From Planctobacterium sp047947135 (GTDB lineage: Bacteria > Pseudomonadota > Gammaproteobacteria > Enterobacterales > Alteromonadaceae), in contig CP170457.1 of the NCBI GenBank assembly GCA_047947135.1, positions 2,914,001 to 2,978,000 on the forward strand: a stretch of 64,000 nt of DNA, in the 5' to 3' direction. The notes under the pieces were generated by a model. It had not been told where the DNA came from. It made no database searches and worked only from the letters and a program-made list of their open reading frames with translations. Below, piece after piece: positions 35,813-45,025 of this stretch. The translations under genes were made by a program, and so were the position numbers. The first letter of the stretch is position 1, and each line of letters opens with the position of its first letter.

Positions 35813-37333
35813 ATGACCGTTATTCGTCAACAAGACTTTATTGACAGCATTGAAGATGCTTTGCAGTTCATCTCTTATTACCATCCTTTGGATTACGTGA
35901 AAGCGGTTGAGGCGGCTTATAACAAAGAACAGAGTCAGGCCGCTAAAGATGCGATGGCTCAAATTCTGATCAATTCCAGAATGTCTGCAGAAGGTAAACG
36001 ACCAATTTGTCAGGATACCGGCATTGTTACTTGTTTCGTCAAGATTGGTATGGATGTTAGTTGGGATAAAACAGACTTGACCGTTCAGGAAATGGTAGAT
36101 GAAGGCACACGTCGCGCTTACCTGAATCCCGATAATCCGTTACGCGCATCAATCGTGGCAGATCCAGCCGGCGCGCGTAAAAATACCAAAGACAACACTC
36201 CTGCTGTAGTACACATTGATATGGTATCAGGTGATAAAATAGAAGTCATGATTGCTGCTAAAGGTGGTGGTTCGGAAAATAAATCCAAGATGGTAATGTT
36301 AAATCCCAGCGACTCCATTGCCGACTGGGTTGTGAAAACATTGCCGACCATGGGTGCCGGGTGGTGCCCTCCAGGTATGTTGGGTATTGGCATTGGTGGT
36401 ACAGCTGAAAAAGCCGCCGTATTGGCTAAAGAGAGTTTAATGGATCCGGTTGATATTCAGGAGTTGATCGATCGTGGTCCGGAAACGACAGATGAAAAAC
36501 TGCGATTAGAAATTTTTGATAGAGTCAACAAACTCGGTATCGGAGCACAAGGCTTAGGCGGACTAACCACAGTAGTGGATATAAAAATAAAGTCATTACC
36601 GACTCATGCAGCCTCCAAGCCCGTTGCCATGATCCCAAATTGTGCTGCGACCCGACATGCCCATTTTTATCTGGATGGCAGTGGTCCGGCAGAATTAAAA
36701 GCCCCCAAACTTGAAGACTGGCCTGATGTCACTTGGGAAGTGGGCGAAAACACCCGCCGTGTGAATCTCGATGAGTTAACAAAAGAAGACATCCAGGAAT
36801 GGAAAATGGGTGAAACGGTATTATTGTCCGGTAAGTTACTCACCGGACGGGATGCGGCCCATAAACGCATTCAAACCATGTTGGACAATGGAGAGGGATT
36901 ACCTGACGGAGTGGATCTCACAAATAAAATGATTTACTACGTGGGTCCGGTAGATGCCATTGGTAAAGAAGCGGTTGGTCCCGCAGGCCCAACAACCGCG
37001 ACACGTATGGATAAATTCACTGACATGATGTTGGAACAAACCGGATTAATAGGCATGATTGGTAAAGCTGAACGTGGTCCAGCTACGGTCAAAAGCATAG
37101 CAAAACACAAGTCAGTTTACTTGATGGCTGTAGGTGGCGCGGCATATCTTGTCTCAAAAGCCATTAAAAAAGCGCGAGTTGTAGCCTTTGAAGACTTAGG
37201 TATGGAAGCCATTTATGAATTTGAAGTGGAAGATATGCCGGTTACCGTTGCGGTGGATTCGATGGGGAATAACGCTCATGAAACTGGACCGCAAACATGG
37301 AAAGTAAAAATCGCCGAGATGGAAAACGCCTAA
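35813..37333 (+). CDS. Class I fumarate hydratase
   Basis: Iron-sulfur fumarase of the FumA/FumB type, 506 residues, interconverting fumarate and malate in the TCA cycle. The alpha and beta halves of two-subunit fumarases are fused. Cluster Cys residues lie in PICQDTGIVT (about 64), PNCAATRHAH (about 275) and the central region TMGAGWCPPGM. AGAGG lies 6 bases before the ATG. The name (fumA or fumB) is not assigned because paralogues cannot be told apart here. Confidence 0.94.
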   Translation: MTVIRQQDFIDSIEDALQFISYYHPLDYVKAVEAAYNKEQSQAAKDAMAQILINSRMSAEGKRPICQDTGIVTCFVKIGMDVSWDKTDLTVQEMVDEGTRRAYLNPDNPLRASIVADPAGARKNTKDNTPAVVHIDMVSGDKIEVMIAAKGGGSENKSKMVMLNPSDSIADWVVKTLPTMGAGWCPPGMLGIGIGGTAEKAAVLAKESLMDPVDIQELIDRGPETTDEKLRLEIFDRVNKLGIGAQGLGGLTTVVDIKIKSLPTHAASKPVAMIPNCAATRHAHFYLDGSGPAELKAPKLEDWPDVTWEVGENTRRVNLDELTKEDIQEWKMGETVLLSGKLLTGRDAAHKRIQTMLDNGEGLPDGVDLTNKMIYYVGPVDAIGKEAVGPAGPTTATRMDKFTDMMLEQTGLIGMIGKAERGPATVKSIAKHKSVYLMAVGGAAYLVSKAIKKARVVAFEDLGMEAIYEFEVEDMPVTVAVDSMGNNAHETGPQTWKVKIAEMENA

Positions 37334-37348
37334 TATAAACGGCTCTAG

Positions 37349-37372
37349 AAGGCGCAGTAATGCGCCTTTTTT
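37349..37372 (+). terminator. Rho-independent terminator of the fumarase gene
   Basis: AAGGCGCA / TGCGCCTT (37349-37356, 37361-37368) with a GTAA loop and a T-run, 15 bases after the fumarase stop. Confidence 0.88.
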
Positions 37373-37402
37373 GTCTTACCAAAAGGGTTAAAAGGAGTAT
37401 TG

Positions 37403-38887
37403 ATGGATATTTTTCTTGTTGGGGCGCTGATTGCGGGTGTTGTTGTTGGTTATATTATCCGAATGGTGTTTGCCAAAGGAAACGAACATCAGCTGCACGA
37501 GGTTGAACACGAACATCAGCTGCAAATGCAACAACGAGAAGCCGAGATTAATTTGTTACAACAACAAATTAATTCAGCAACAACGACGAACGAAACATTG
37601 CAGAAAGAGTTAGACGGGGCTGAAAGCCGCATCGAAGCATTATTAGAACAGCTGCAAATTTCCCAATTGAAACAAGCCCGGCAGGAAGAGCAACTTAATA
37701 GTCAGGGCGAAAAGCTCTTAGAGCTGCAGCAATGGCAGCAAAAGTATGAATCCCTGCAGGAAAAGCATGCCAGCCTCAGCAACGAATTTGAATCAGAGAA
37801 GGCAAGACGGTCAGAAGAGCAAAAGGCCAGCGACGAGAAGCTAAGCCTGTTAAAAGAAGCAGAAGCAAGGCTGCAAACCCAGTTTGAGAATCTGGCTAAC
37901 AAAATATTCCAAACCAAGTCGGACAAATTTGTCGAAAGTAATAAACAGGGCCTGGACGCTCTGCTCAATCCGTTGAAGGAACAAATAGAAGGTTTTCGGC
38001 GCCAAATAGGTGATCAATACGCAAAAGAAGGCCAGGAACGGGCTTCCCTGAAAACAGAAATCTTAGGCCTGCAACAGCTCAATCAAAAAATCACCGAAGA
38101 AGCGGCTGCATTGACCCGAGCCCTTAAAGGTGACAATAAGCAACAAGGTAACTGGGGTGAAATGGTGCTGGATAAAATTCTTGCTGAGTCCGGGTTGCGG
38201 GAAGGACATGAGTATCAGGTTCAGGAACAATTTAAAAATTCATCGGGCAAAGCTTATCAACCTGATGTGATAGTGCATTTACCACAGGAAAAAGACGTCA
38301 TTATCGACTCTAAAGTGTCGTTGTCTGCTTACGAGCAGTATTTTAATACTGAAGATGACGTTGAGAAAGCTCGCTTCCTCAAAGAGCATATCGCATCTAT
38401 CCGCACTCACATCAAAGAATTAGGAAAAAAGGAATATCAGTCACTGGAAGGGGTACGTACACTGGACTATGTACTGATGTTTGTGCCTATTGAAGCAGCG
38501 TTTTTATTGGCAATGGATAAATCGCCAGATTTGGTGAAACTGGCATTTGATAACAATATTTTGTTGGTCAGTCCTACTAATTTGTTGGTGGCATTACGCA
38601 CCATAAATAATATCTGGCAGTATGAATATCAAAATCAAAATGCCCAGTTGATTGCTAAAAAAGCTGCTGACTTGTACGACAAGTTTCATGGCATGGTGGA
38701 GGATGTCGAAAAGCTAGGTGGAAACCTGAAAACTGTCGGCACAACCTATGAAAAACTAACCAATAAACTTTATCAGGGGCGCGGTAACTTGGTGAAAAAG
38801 GTAGAAGACTTCCGCAAAATGGGTGTGCAAAGCAATAAGAAACTGGACGATAAATTGCTGCAAAAGGCTGACCTTGATGATGAATGA
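37403..38887 (+). CDS. rmuC: DNA recombination protein RmuC
   Basis: A 494-residue RmuC-family protein: one N-terminal membrane helix (about 2-22), long coiled coil (about 30-190), then the nuclease-like RmuC core with GNWGEMVLDKILAESGLREG at about residue 250, PDVIVHLPQEKDVIIDSKVS, and LDYVLMFVPIEAAFLLA. RmuC limits genome rearrangements. The ATG at 37403 is chosen over the TTG at 37400 since AGGAG lies 5 bases upstream. Confidence 0.93.
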   Translation: MDIFLVGALIAGVVVGYIIRMVFAKGNEHQLHEVEHEHQLQMQQREAEINLLQQQINSATTTNETLQKELDGAESRIEALLEQLQISQLKQARQEEQLNSQGEKLLELQQWQQKYESLQEKHASLSNEFESEKARRSEEQKASDEKLSLLKEAEARLQTQFENLANKIFQTKSDKFVESNKQGLDALLNPLKEQIEGFRRQIGDQYAKEGQERASLKTEILGLQQLNQKITEEAAALTRALKGDNKQQGNWGEMVLDKILAESGLREGHEYQVQEQFKNSSGKAYQPDVIVHLPQEKDVIIDSKVSLSAYEQYFNTEDDVEKARFLKEHIASIRTHIKELGKKEYQSLEGVRTLDYVLMFVPIEAAFLLAMDKSPDLVKLAFDNNILLVSPTNLLVALRTINNIWQYEYQNQNAQLIAKKAADLYDKFHGMVEDVEKLGGNLKTVGTTYEKLTNKLYQGRGNLVKKVEDFRKMGVQSNKKLDDKLLQKADLDDE

Positions 38888-39070
38888 GTTTTTGATTTTG
38901 CAAATAGAGTAACGTTCCAGATTTCTAAACACTACCACGCTATACCGTTTGTGAGGTTAGTCTTGTGCTAAATTATATTTTTCCTAATTGAGAGCTGTTT
39001 CAACTATTTAATCCCCTGTTTGGTGAAAGCCACACTATACTTCGGTGGAGTATCCATGAGGTGGGATGTT

Positions 39071-39562
39071 ATGGAAAATCATAAACTGCTGTCAATTCTG
39101 GGCCGTATTCCGCTCTTTAAAGATCTCAACACCGAAGAAAAAAAGAAAATCCTCGCAATGCCCAAGGCTTATGAAATGTATGAAGATGGGCAAAATATCG
39201 TACTTGAAGGTGAGCAATCTCCGTATTTTTATATATTGTTAACAGGGGAAGCAGTTGTCATGCACAAAGGGCAGTTGCTTGCGACTGTGACGCCACCGCA
39301 ATTTATTGGTGAAGTTGGGTTCATATGTAACGAACCTCGCATTGCGACTGTCACTGCCAAAGAAAAAGTGATGGCAATGAAAGTCGACAAACACAACTTC
39401 TTAAAACTGCCCAGTAGCATTAGGGAGACCATCAAAGATAAGATTATTGCTGGATTAGTTGCGCGCTTGAAAAAAGTAAATAGCACGGTTGCCGAATTAC
39501 AAAGTGATCCTTTGTCGCAGTCGACTTTAGATGAAAAGTACGCAGAATATGAGTTAATATAG
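39071..39562 (+). CDS. Cyclic-nucleotide-binding domain protein, copy 1
   Basis: A 163-residue single-domain protein of the cyclic-nucleotide-binding (CAP/PKA) fold: the barrel includes ILTGEAVVMHKG-like and PPQFIGEVGFICNEPRIATV (phosphate cassette region, about 82-100), then a C-terminal helix with a conserved block SIRETIKDKIIAGLVARLKK. There is no helix-turn-helix or kinase domain. Two starts are possible: ATG 39071 (GAGGTGGG 7 bases upstream) and ATG 39056 (GGTGGAG); I choose 39071 because it aligns end to end with the second copy. Confidence 0.82.
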   Translation: MENHKLLSILGRIPLFKDLNTEEKKKILAMPKAYEMYEDGQNIVLEGEQSPYFYILLTGEAVVMHKGQLLATVTPPQFIGEVGFICNEPRIATVTAKEKVMAMKVDKHNFLKLPSSIRETIKDKIIAGLVARLKKVNSTVAELQSDPLSQSTLDEKYAEYELI

Positions 39563-39602
39563 TCGCAACTGAGACTGAAGCAATCAGATAGGGTAAGGAA
39601 CG

Positions 39603-40118
39603 TTGAATAATCTCAAAATCATGGAAATACTGTCGCGAGTGCCGCTCTTTAAAGATTTGCAGCCAGTAGAGCGCCAGCAAGTTGTGCAAATGAAAGCCGT
39701 ATTTTCACCTATTAGAGCTAAAGATATCTTTATAAAAGAGGGCTCTCAGGAACCATGGTTTTACATTATTTTGGCTGGCAAAGCAGAGGTGAGTCATCGT
39801 GGTCGTGTGCTCGGTCAGCTCGTTCCCGGCCAGTTTATCGGTGAAGTTGGTTTTATCTGTCGTGAGCCCCGTTCAGCTACTGTATCGGCTGTCGATGAAA
39901 TGGTCGTTATGAAAATTGACTATGAAGCATTCAGACGTTTGCCAGTGCGCATCCGTGACGCCATTAAAGATAAAATCATTGCCGGTCTCGTAGAACGTAT
40001 TTCACGACACAACGATCAGTTTATTAAAGCCGAAGAAGAACGAGAACGCCTGCTAAAGCGCATCGGCGACCTTGAAACCGAAATCGATAACAAGTTGCCG
40101 AATGCGAAGAGGGGGTAG
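39603..40118 (+). CDS. Cyclic-nucleotide-binding domain protein, copy 2
   Basis: A 171-residue paralogue of the gene 40 bases upstream: both start with IL-R-PLFKDL, share PGQFIGEVGFICREPRSATV-like cassettes and the helix RIRDAIKDKIIAGLVERI. The start is TTG at 39603 with AAGGAA 4 bases upstream. The C-terminal 30 residues are charged and helical. Neither copy has an output domain, so they may bind partners in response to a nucleotide or have lost ligand binding; the usual Arg in the cassette is present here (REPRSA). Confidence 0.82.
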   Translation: MNNLKIMEILSRVPLFKDLQPVERQQVVQMKAVFSPIRAKDIFIKEGSQEPWFYIILAGKAEVSHRGRVLGQLVPGQFIGEVGFICREPRSATVSAVDEMVVMKIDYEAFRRLPVRIRDAIKDKIIAGLVERISRHNDQFIKAEEERERLLKRIGDLETEIDNKLPNAKRG

Positions 40119-40133
40119 ACTAAATTTCATTAA

Positions 40134-40313
40134 TTATTCTTTGTCATCAGGCTTTCCGGGGCTATCGCGCCTCATTGGTATCCATCTTCCATCTTCATAA
40201 AGCCACGGAAAACCATCCCTCCACACTATAGTGCCTTCAGGATATGTTGTTACTCCGCCTACGACATTATCCAAATCTTTTTCGGTTAATAATCTCTTTA
40301 TTGATTTGTTCAT
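40134..40313 (-). CDS. Double-glycine leader peptide (RiPP/bacteriocin-like precursor)
   Basis: A 59-residue reading frame with a strong Shine-Dalgarno (GGAGGAAG, 2-8 bases before the ATG). The first 20 residues end in LLTEKDLDNVVGG, a textbook double-glycine leader (LxxxDLxxVxGG) of the kind removed by C39-peptidase ABC exporters. The core is VTTYPEGTIVWRDGFPWLYE followed by 19 residues; it is rich in Trp, Pro, Gly, Arg and Asp, ends in a charged PDDKE, and has no Cys. It is divergent from the hybrid sensor with only 67 bases between the two starts. No exporter or modification enzyme is visible in the window. Confidence 0.68.
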   Translation of the reverse strand: MNKSIKRLLTEKDLDNVVGGVTTYPEGTIVWRDGFPWLYEDGRWIPMRRDSPGKPDDKE

Positions 40314-40380
40314 AACTTCCTCCGTTTATATTCAAATATTTTCAAACTGTGCTATGTATGGTAAAAAATTATAACTTTGG

Positions 40381-43300
40381 ATGAAAGTTGTGAATATGAA
40401 TTCTGCGAATAAAGTTATAAAATTTGGGACTTTTTGCCTATTTCTTGTTTCCCTAAGTCATTTATTTATGGCAGCGCGAGCGATAAGCGCTGTAAAAGTG
40501 TTGGAGGAATATAAAACATTATCACGTAAAAGCCCCTCCGTAGGAGCAATGCATGGCAACGAAACAACGATAGCATTAGCTTCTCTTGACGGTTTATATG
40601 TCATAAATGGAAGCAGAGTTAAACATATTAACTCTGACAATACGCACTTAAAAACTAACTCGATATCAGACGTTTTTGTCACTTCTAGTAATGTTATTTA
40701 TGCCACAACCACTGGTTCTGGTATATTGATATACGAACTTGCTACAGAAAAGGCTTCTTTTCTCAAGGCCGATAAAACTGCCAGCAATAGATGCGATGGC
40801 ATTAGTAGTTTCCAACAAAAATATTATTTTATTTGTGAAAATGCACTTATAACTTATGATTCTGACTCAAAAATAACTAAAACTATAAAATTAAATGAAA
40901 TTTATACAGATGTAAAAAATATAGCTTTTAAAAAAATCGAAGCTATCAATGAAACTCAGATATTAATTGGTTCGGCAAGTCACGGGGTCTTCGTCTATTC
41001 TTTCAAAACAAATAACTTAAGAAACTTAACGGATGGAAATTTTTTTAAGGTCAACTCCATTACTTCAACAACACAGAATTTTATTGTTAACTCTTCGAGA
41101 GGAACATTCTTATTTGACTATGATCTAAATTTAGTTGATCAGGTGCAGCCATCTAAACTGACTGATGTATCGCATGATGAAACAATTTTTTCGTTTGAAT
41201 ATTCACAATCTGAACTCTGGATAAGTACATACTCAAATGGCCTTTATTCGTTCAACCTGAAAGAGAGAACATTTGTCGAGTTAAACATTAATAGAGACTA
41301 TAAAAATCATCTCAGGGATGTAAGGTCTATTTATTACTCGGTCAATGGTGAAATTTTAATTTCTTCGCATTTAGGTGGGTTGGTTATATTACCAAGCTTT
41401 TTTGAGTTTCTGCAAAGTTTTGAAGAGAGTGAAAAGTACTCTGAAATATGGGCGCTAAAGTCAATTAATGGCAAAAGTTTCGTTCTGACCGATAAAGGTG
41501 TTTATATCGCCACAGGGGGACTGACAATTCCGTTTGCACCGAGTGTTGGATATTCAGTGGATTTGGATGAATATTCTGGTGGATACATTGTTGCTACAGT
41601 GGAAAACGGAGCTCTTACTATTGACGAATCAGGAAGAGTACTAAGGCCATCTACGACATGGGCAGGCTTTCCGGACTATAGAACAACCGAGCTATCTCAA
41701 ATCGTCGTTATAGATGAAAGTACATTTTTCGTTGGAACTTATGGAGGCAAAGAAAGAGGGTTGCATTATGGTAATGCAGAGACTGGTTACAAAAAAATAT
41801 TCGATACGCATTGGATTAGCAAAATAGATTCTATTGACGAGCATAAGTATTTAGCTACGACGATTGACGGGTATTTGTTAGAGTTGGATTCAAATGGATC
41901 AATATCTCAAAAAATATATTCTGGCGAACGTATTGGTTTTATCTGTACAGAAAGAATAAAAAACCTTCAGTTCCTTCTATGTACTCGGCAAAAAGGCGTG
42001 ATGATTTTTGATAAATCATTGAAAACCTTTGTTTATTCGGTTGAAGAGGGTGTAACCCAAATTCGCGACATATTAAACACCGGCGACGGCGTTGTCTGGC
42101 TTTCAACCGGAGACGGACTCAAAGCGTTATATCTTGAAGACAAAACGGTATTTCCATTCTCTAAATATGACGGTATTGATAGTACCGACTTTTCTGAAAA
42201 TGCTTCCTTAAAAATTAATGATCACGAGGCGTTGTTTGCGGGTAATAAAGGTCTTTTCAAAATCGATTTTGTCAAAGCTAAAGCCTATATGGATAGAGTG
42301 CGTGCCCGTGAAACGGCGGTAACCGCGATCAATGTTAGTGCACAGTCATCTCAGGGAGACAGTCTGGATGCTGTGGAACGATTTCACTGGTTTGATGATA
42401 AACAGGACAAAGCACTGGAGTTAACGCATGATTCAGTCATCATGGAATTCGATTTGCAGCACAATAACTTTGAAGACAGACATCATGTCGGCTTTGAAGT
42501 GCGTATGGTCGGACTCAATGATAATTGGCGTCGATTGCCCCAAGACCGAGATTCCGTGACCTATACCACCTTACCACCGGGAGATTATGTCTTTCAGTCA
42601 AGAGCTGTAGATCCTCGCAGCATTGTTGAACAGCCTGTCAGTACCTTACGTCTCACGGTGCTACCGCCCTGGTGGCTGTCGTGGCAGGCCTATCTGGCTT
42701 ATGCGTTCACAATAGTAACCTTAGCCTATCTACTTTACTTGTATCGAACTCGTAAATTAAGAAAGCAAAATATCTACCTTGAACATATCGTGAAGGAACG
42801 AACGGCCACCATCAAAGACTTACTGGAGCAAAAACAGCACTTTTTTGCCAATGTGTCTCATGAATTCCGAACACCGTTGACGCTTATACTTGGTCCGTTA
42901 GAGGCTATTTATAAGAAGGTCTCAGAGCACGAAATTAAGTCGCAATTAGAAGTCGTCACCCGAAATGCGAGACGTTTAAAACACATGGTTGATCAGATTC
43001 TGGAATTGGCCCGACTTGAGACTGCGAAGTCCATTGATAAGCAGGTATATTCTGTTTCCGATAGTGTAAATGTCCTGGTGCAAAGTTTTGAATCTTTGGT
43101 TGCTGACAAGAGGCAGAAAATCGAAATAAAAAACCTGGTAGATGCCAAAGTGGAATTAATTGTCGACTCATTTGAGCGTATTCTTGGCAACCTTATCAGC
43201 AACGCCGTTAAGTATTGTCCAGTCGGTGCCACGATTAGTATCAATACTGCAATTGAAGATGATTATCTGGTCATGACCGTAACCGATGATGGTCCGGGGA

Positions 43301-44430
43301 TTTCCGAAGAAAATAAGAAGCGCGTTTTTGAGCGATTCACTCGTTTAGATGCCGGTGAACATATCCAGGGTGCGGGTATTGGTTTAGCCTTGGTCAATGA
43401 ACTGGTGGTCAGTAACAAAGGTAAAATTCTGCTTGAGTCTGAACCGGGGCAGGGTGCAAGTTTTACTGTGTATTTGCCGCTTGCAACTGACCAGAACAGC
43501 AAGATTGCTCAGGTCAATGCCTCAGTCGACTTTTATACGTCGATTGAGGAAGATGCAACAGACTCTGAAAACGCCACCAATGCGAAAACAGATAGTATTC
43601 AGGAAGCTAAAAAGGATGTCGCTGCGAATATACTTGTCGTAGAAGATAATAAAGATCTTAGAGAATATATTGCTGAAAACCTTTCTCAGGATTTTACTAT
43701 CACTACAGCTAAAGATGGTGAAGAAGGCTTTAAAAAATCCATATCTAATATTCCAGACCTGATTATCTCAGATGTACTGATGCCAAGAATGGATGGTTTC
43801 GAACTGTCCCGGGCACTTCGGGAAGAACAGAGTACAAGTCATGTTCCGATAATATTACTGACAGCAAAAGGTGATGATGAAAGTCGTATGACCGGCTGGC
43901 GTGAAAATGTTGATGATTTTATAGCCAAACCATTTAATGTCGAAGAGTTAAAACTGCGCATTAATCGGTTGTTATCGATTCGAGAAATACTGAAAAAACG
44001 TTTTTCACAGGAAGTATCAAATAATTTAGCTACTAAAAACAAAAATCCAATCAGCTTCCAATCCAAGAAAGATATGGAGTTTTTCCAAAAGTTTGAAGAT
44101 ATTATTGCCAACCATTACCAGGACGAGGATTTTAATCGTACCTTCGCGGCCAGCGAACTGGCTATGAGTGAAAGACAGTTAAATCGGAAATTATCAGCAC
44201 TGGTTGATTTTAATTTTGCCGAGTATTTACGAAAGTACCGATTGCAAAGGGCAAAAGAAGCCTTGCTTGAGGGGCAGCAAATAACACAAGTTGCCTATGA
44301 TATCGGCTTTACATCGGCATCTTATTTTACAAGCTGCTTTAAAGCCGAGGTTGGGGTAACTCCAAAACAATTTGTCGAGCAGGAAGCTGCCACCACAACC
44401 AATGCGAGCACTAAACATGACATAACATAA
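40381..44430 (+). CDS. Hybrid two-component system: propeller sensor, kinase, receiver, AraC output
   Basis: A 1349-residue one-protein signalling chain. N-terminal signal anchor (about 14-36); a periplasmic beta-propeller-like sensor (about 45-640); a Y_Y_Y domain (about 690-755); a membrane helix (about 766-787); HisKA with HEFRTP (His827); HATPase with LISNAVKY, DDGPGI, GAGIGLALV; receiver ILVVEDNKDLRE with predicted Asp1131 (SDVLMPRMDG); and an AraC helix-turn-helix (about 1240-1335) ending in FTSASYFTSCFKAEVGVTPKQF. Relatives control carbohydrate genes; none are here. The sensor part is much more AT-rich than the rest. Confidence 0.9.
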   Translation: MKVVNMNSANKVIKFGTFCLFLVSLSHLFMAARAISAVKVLEEYKTLSRKSPSVGAMHGNETTIALASLDGLYVINGSRVKHINSDNTHLKTNSISDVFVTSSNVIYATTTGSGILIYELATEKASFLKADKTASNRCDGISSFQQKYYFICENALITYDSDSKITKTIKLNEIYTDVKNIAFKKIEAINETQILIGSASHGVFVYSFKTNNLRNLTDGNFFKVNSITSTTQNFIVNSSRGTFLFDYDLNLVDQVQPSKLTDVSHDETIFSFEYSQSELWISTYSNGLYSFNLKERTFVELNINRDYKNHLRDVRSIYYSVNGEILISSHLGGLVILPSFFEFLQSFEESEKYSEIWALKSINGKSFVLTDKGVYIATGGLTIPFAPSVGYSVDLDEYSGGYIVATVENGALTIDESGRVLRPSTTWAGFPDYRTTELSQIVVIDESTFFVGTYGGKERGLHYGNAETGYKKIFDTHWISKIDSIDEHKYLATTIDGYLLELDSNGSISQKIYSGERIGFICTERIKNLQFLLCTRQKGVMIFDKSLKTFVYSVEEGVTQIRDILNTGDGVVWLSTGDGLKALYLEDKTVFPFSKYDGIDSTDFSENASLKINDHEALFAGNKGLFKIDFVKAKAYMDRVRARETAVTAINVSAQSSQGDSLDAVERFHWFDDKQDKALELTHDSVIMEFDLQHNNFEDRHHVGFEVRMVGLNDNWRRLPQDRDSVTYTTLPPGDYVFQSRAVDPRSIVEQPVSTLRLTVLPPWWLSWQAYLAYAFTIVTLAYLLYLYRTRKLRKQNIYLEHIVKERTATIKDLLEQKQHFFANVSHEFRTPLTLILGPLEAIYKKVSEHEIKSQLEVVTRNARRLKHMVDQILELARLETAKSIDKQVYSVSDSVNVLVQSFESLVADKRQKIEIKNLVDAKVELIVDSFERILGNLISNAVKYCPVGATISINTAIEDDYLVMTVTDDGPGISEENKKRVFERFTRLDAGEHIQGAGIGLALVNELVVSNKGKILLESEPGQGASFTVYLPLATDQNSKIAQVNASVDFYTSIEEDATDSENATNAKTDSIQEAKKDVAANILVVEDNKDLREYIAENLSQDFTITTAKDGEEGFKKSISNIPDLIISDVLMPRMDGFELSRALREEQSTSHVPIILLTAKGDDESRMTGWRENVDDFIAKPFNVEELKLRINRLLSIREILKKRFSQEVSNNLATKNKNPISFQSKKDMEFFQKFEDIIANHYQDEDFNRTFAASELAMSERQLNRKLSALVDFNFAEYLRKYRLQRAKEALLEGQQITQVAYDIGFTSASYFTSCFKAEVGVTPKQFVEQEAATTTNASTKHDIT

Positions 44431-44581
44431 AGAATTGTCTTGCCCGGTATTACGGAATTGTTTGGATTGAAACACTTATTTACAACACAATTACTTAACT
44501 GTGTCACTATTTGGCTATACTTGCTGGGTATACGTCTACTATTAATTTAATCTGCGACAGACTTTCGCATGAGTGGGAACG

Positions 44582-44866
44582 ATGAATATAAAAACAAAAG
44601 ACAGAAGAGATACATGGCGTGACGTAATGTTAACGGTTGGCACACTAGGGATTATGGCCAGTGTATTTATGTTACTGTTGTCCGCAATTACCACGATAAA
44701 AATCGCCAAAGTGACAATCCTTGGCCTGTTACTACTGTCCTCCATTGCCTTTTACAAGGGGATGGATCCCAAGCTACAGAAGCGTTTAAAAGACACTGTA
44801 AAAATCAACGTCGATGAATATTGGCAAAAGCTGAATTCATTCAGACAAGTCGCGCTTCAGCGCTAA
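44582..44866 (+). CDS. Small membrane protein, hypothetical
   Basis: The 94-residue product starts MNIKTKDRRDTWRDVML and has two adjacent hydrophobic segments (about 18-36 and 41-58), then an Arg/Lys-rich amphipathic tail that ends VALQR. I do not recognise the family. The ATG at 44582 is preferred to a GTG at 44573. Its stop codon overlaps the stop of the convergent DUF2897-like gene by three bases. Base composition is typical of the surrounding chromosome. Confidence 0.7.
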   Translation: MNIKTKDRRDTWRDVMLTVGTLGIMASVFMLLLSAITTIKIAKVTILGLLLLSSIAFYKGMDPKLQKRLKDTVKINVDEYWQKLNSFRQVALQR

Positions 44867-45024
44867 TTCTTTTCTTGTTCACTCTTTGGCGCTTCTTTAT
44901 CTTTAACAGATTCTGAAGCGTCCTCTTTCTTTTTACTCATCGGCATTAAGTGCCTGATAAATAAAATATTGCCGATAACCAGCGCGAAAACCAAAAGCAA
45001 TACGACGATAAAAGTGCTGTTCAT
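44863..45024 (-). CDS. DUF2897-like small membrane protein
   Basis: A 53-residue protein: one membrane helix (about 4-23, FIVVLLLVFALVIGNILF) followed by a positively charged turn and an acidic/Lys-rich tail with KKKEDASE. Size, helix and the VIGNILF motif fit the DUF2897 family of Alteromonadales and Vibrio, which occurs beside M15 peptidase and dapE genes as here. Start ATG at 45024 is one base before the stop of the M15 gene region (45026). Function unknown. Confidence 0.72.
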   Translation of the reverse strand: MNSTFIVVLLLVFALVIGNILFIRHLMPMSKKKEDASESVKDKEAPKSEQEKN

Positions 45025-45025
45025 A

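Noticed and set aside
40458..40682. Minus-strand frame of 74 codons inside the hybrid sensor
   Set aside because: It lies opposite the signal-peptide end of the sensor gene, has no Shine-Dalgarno and no protein resemblance.
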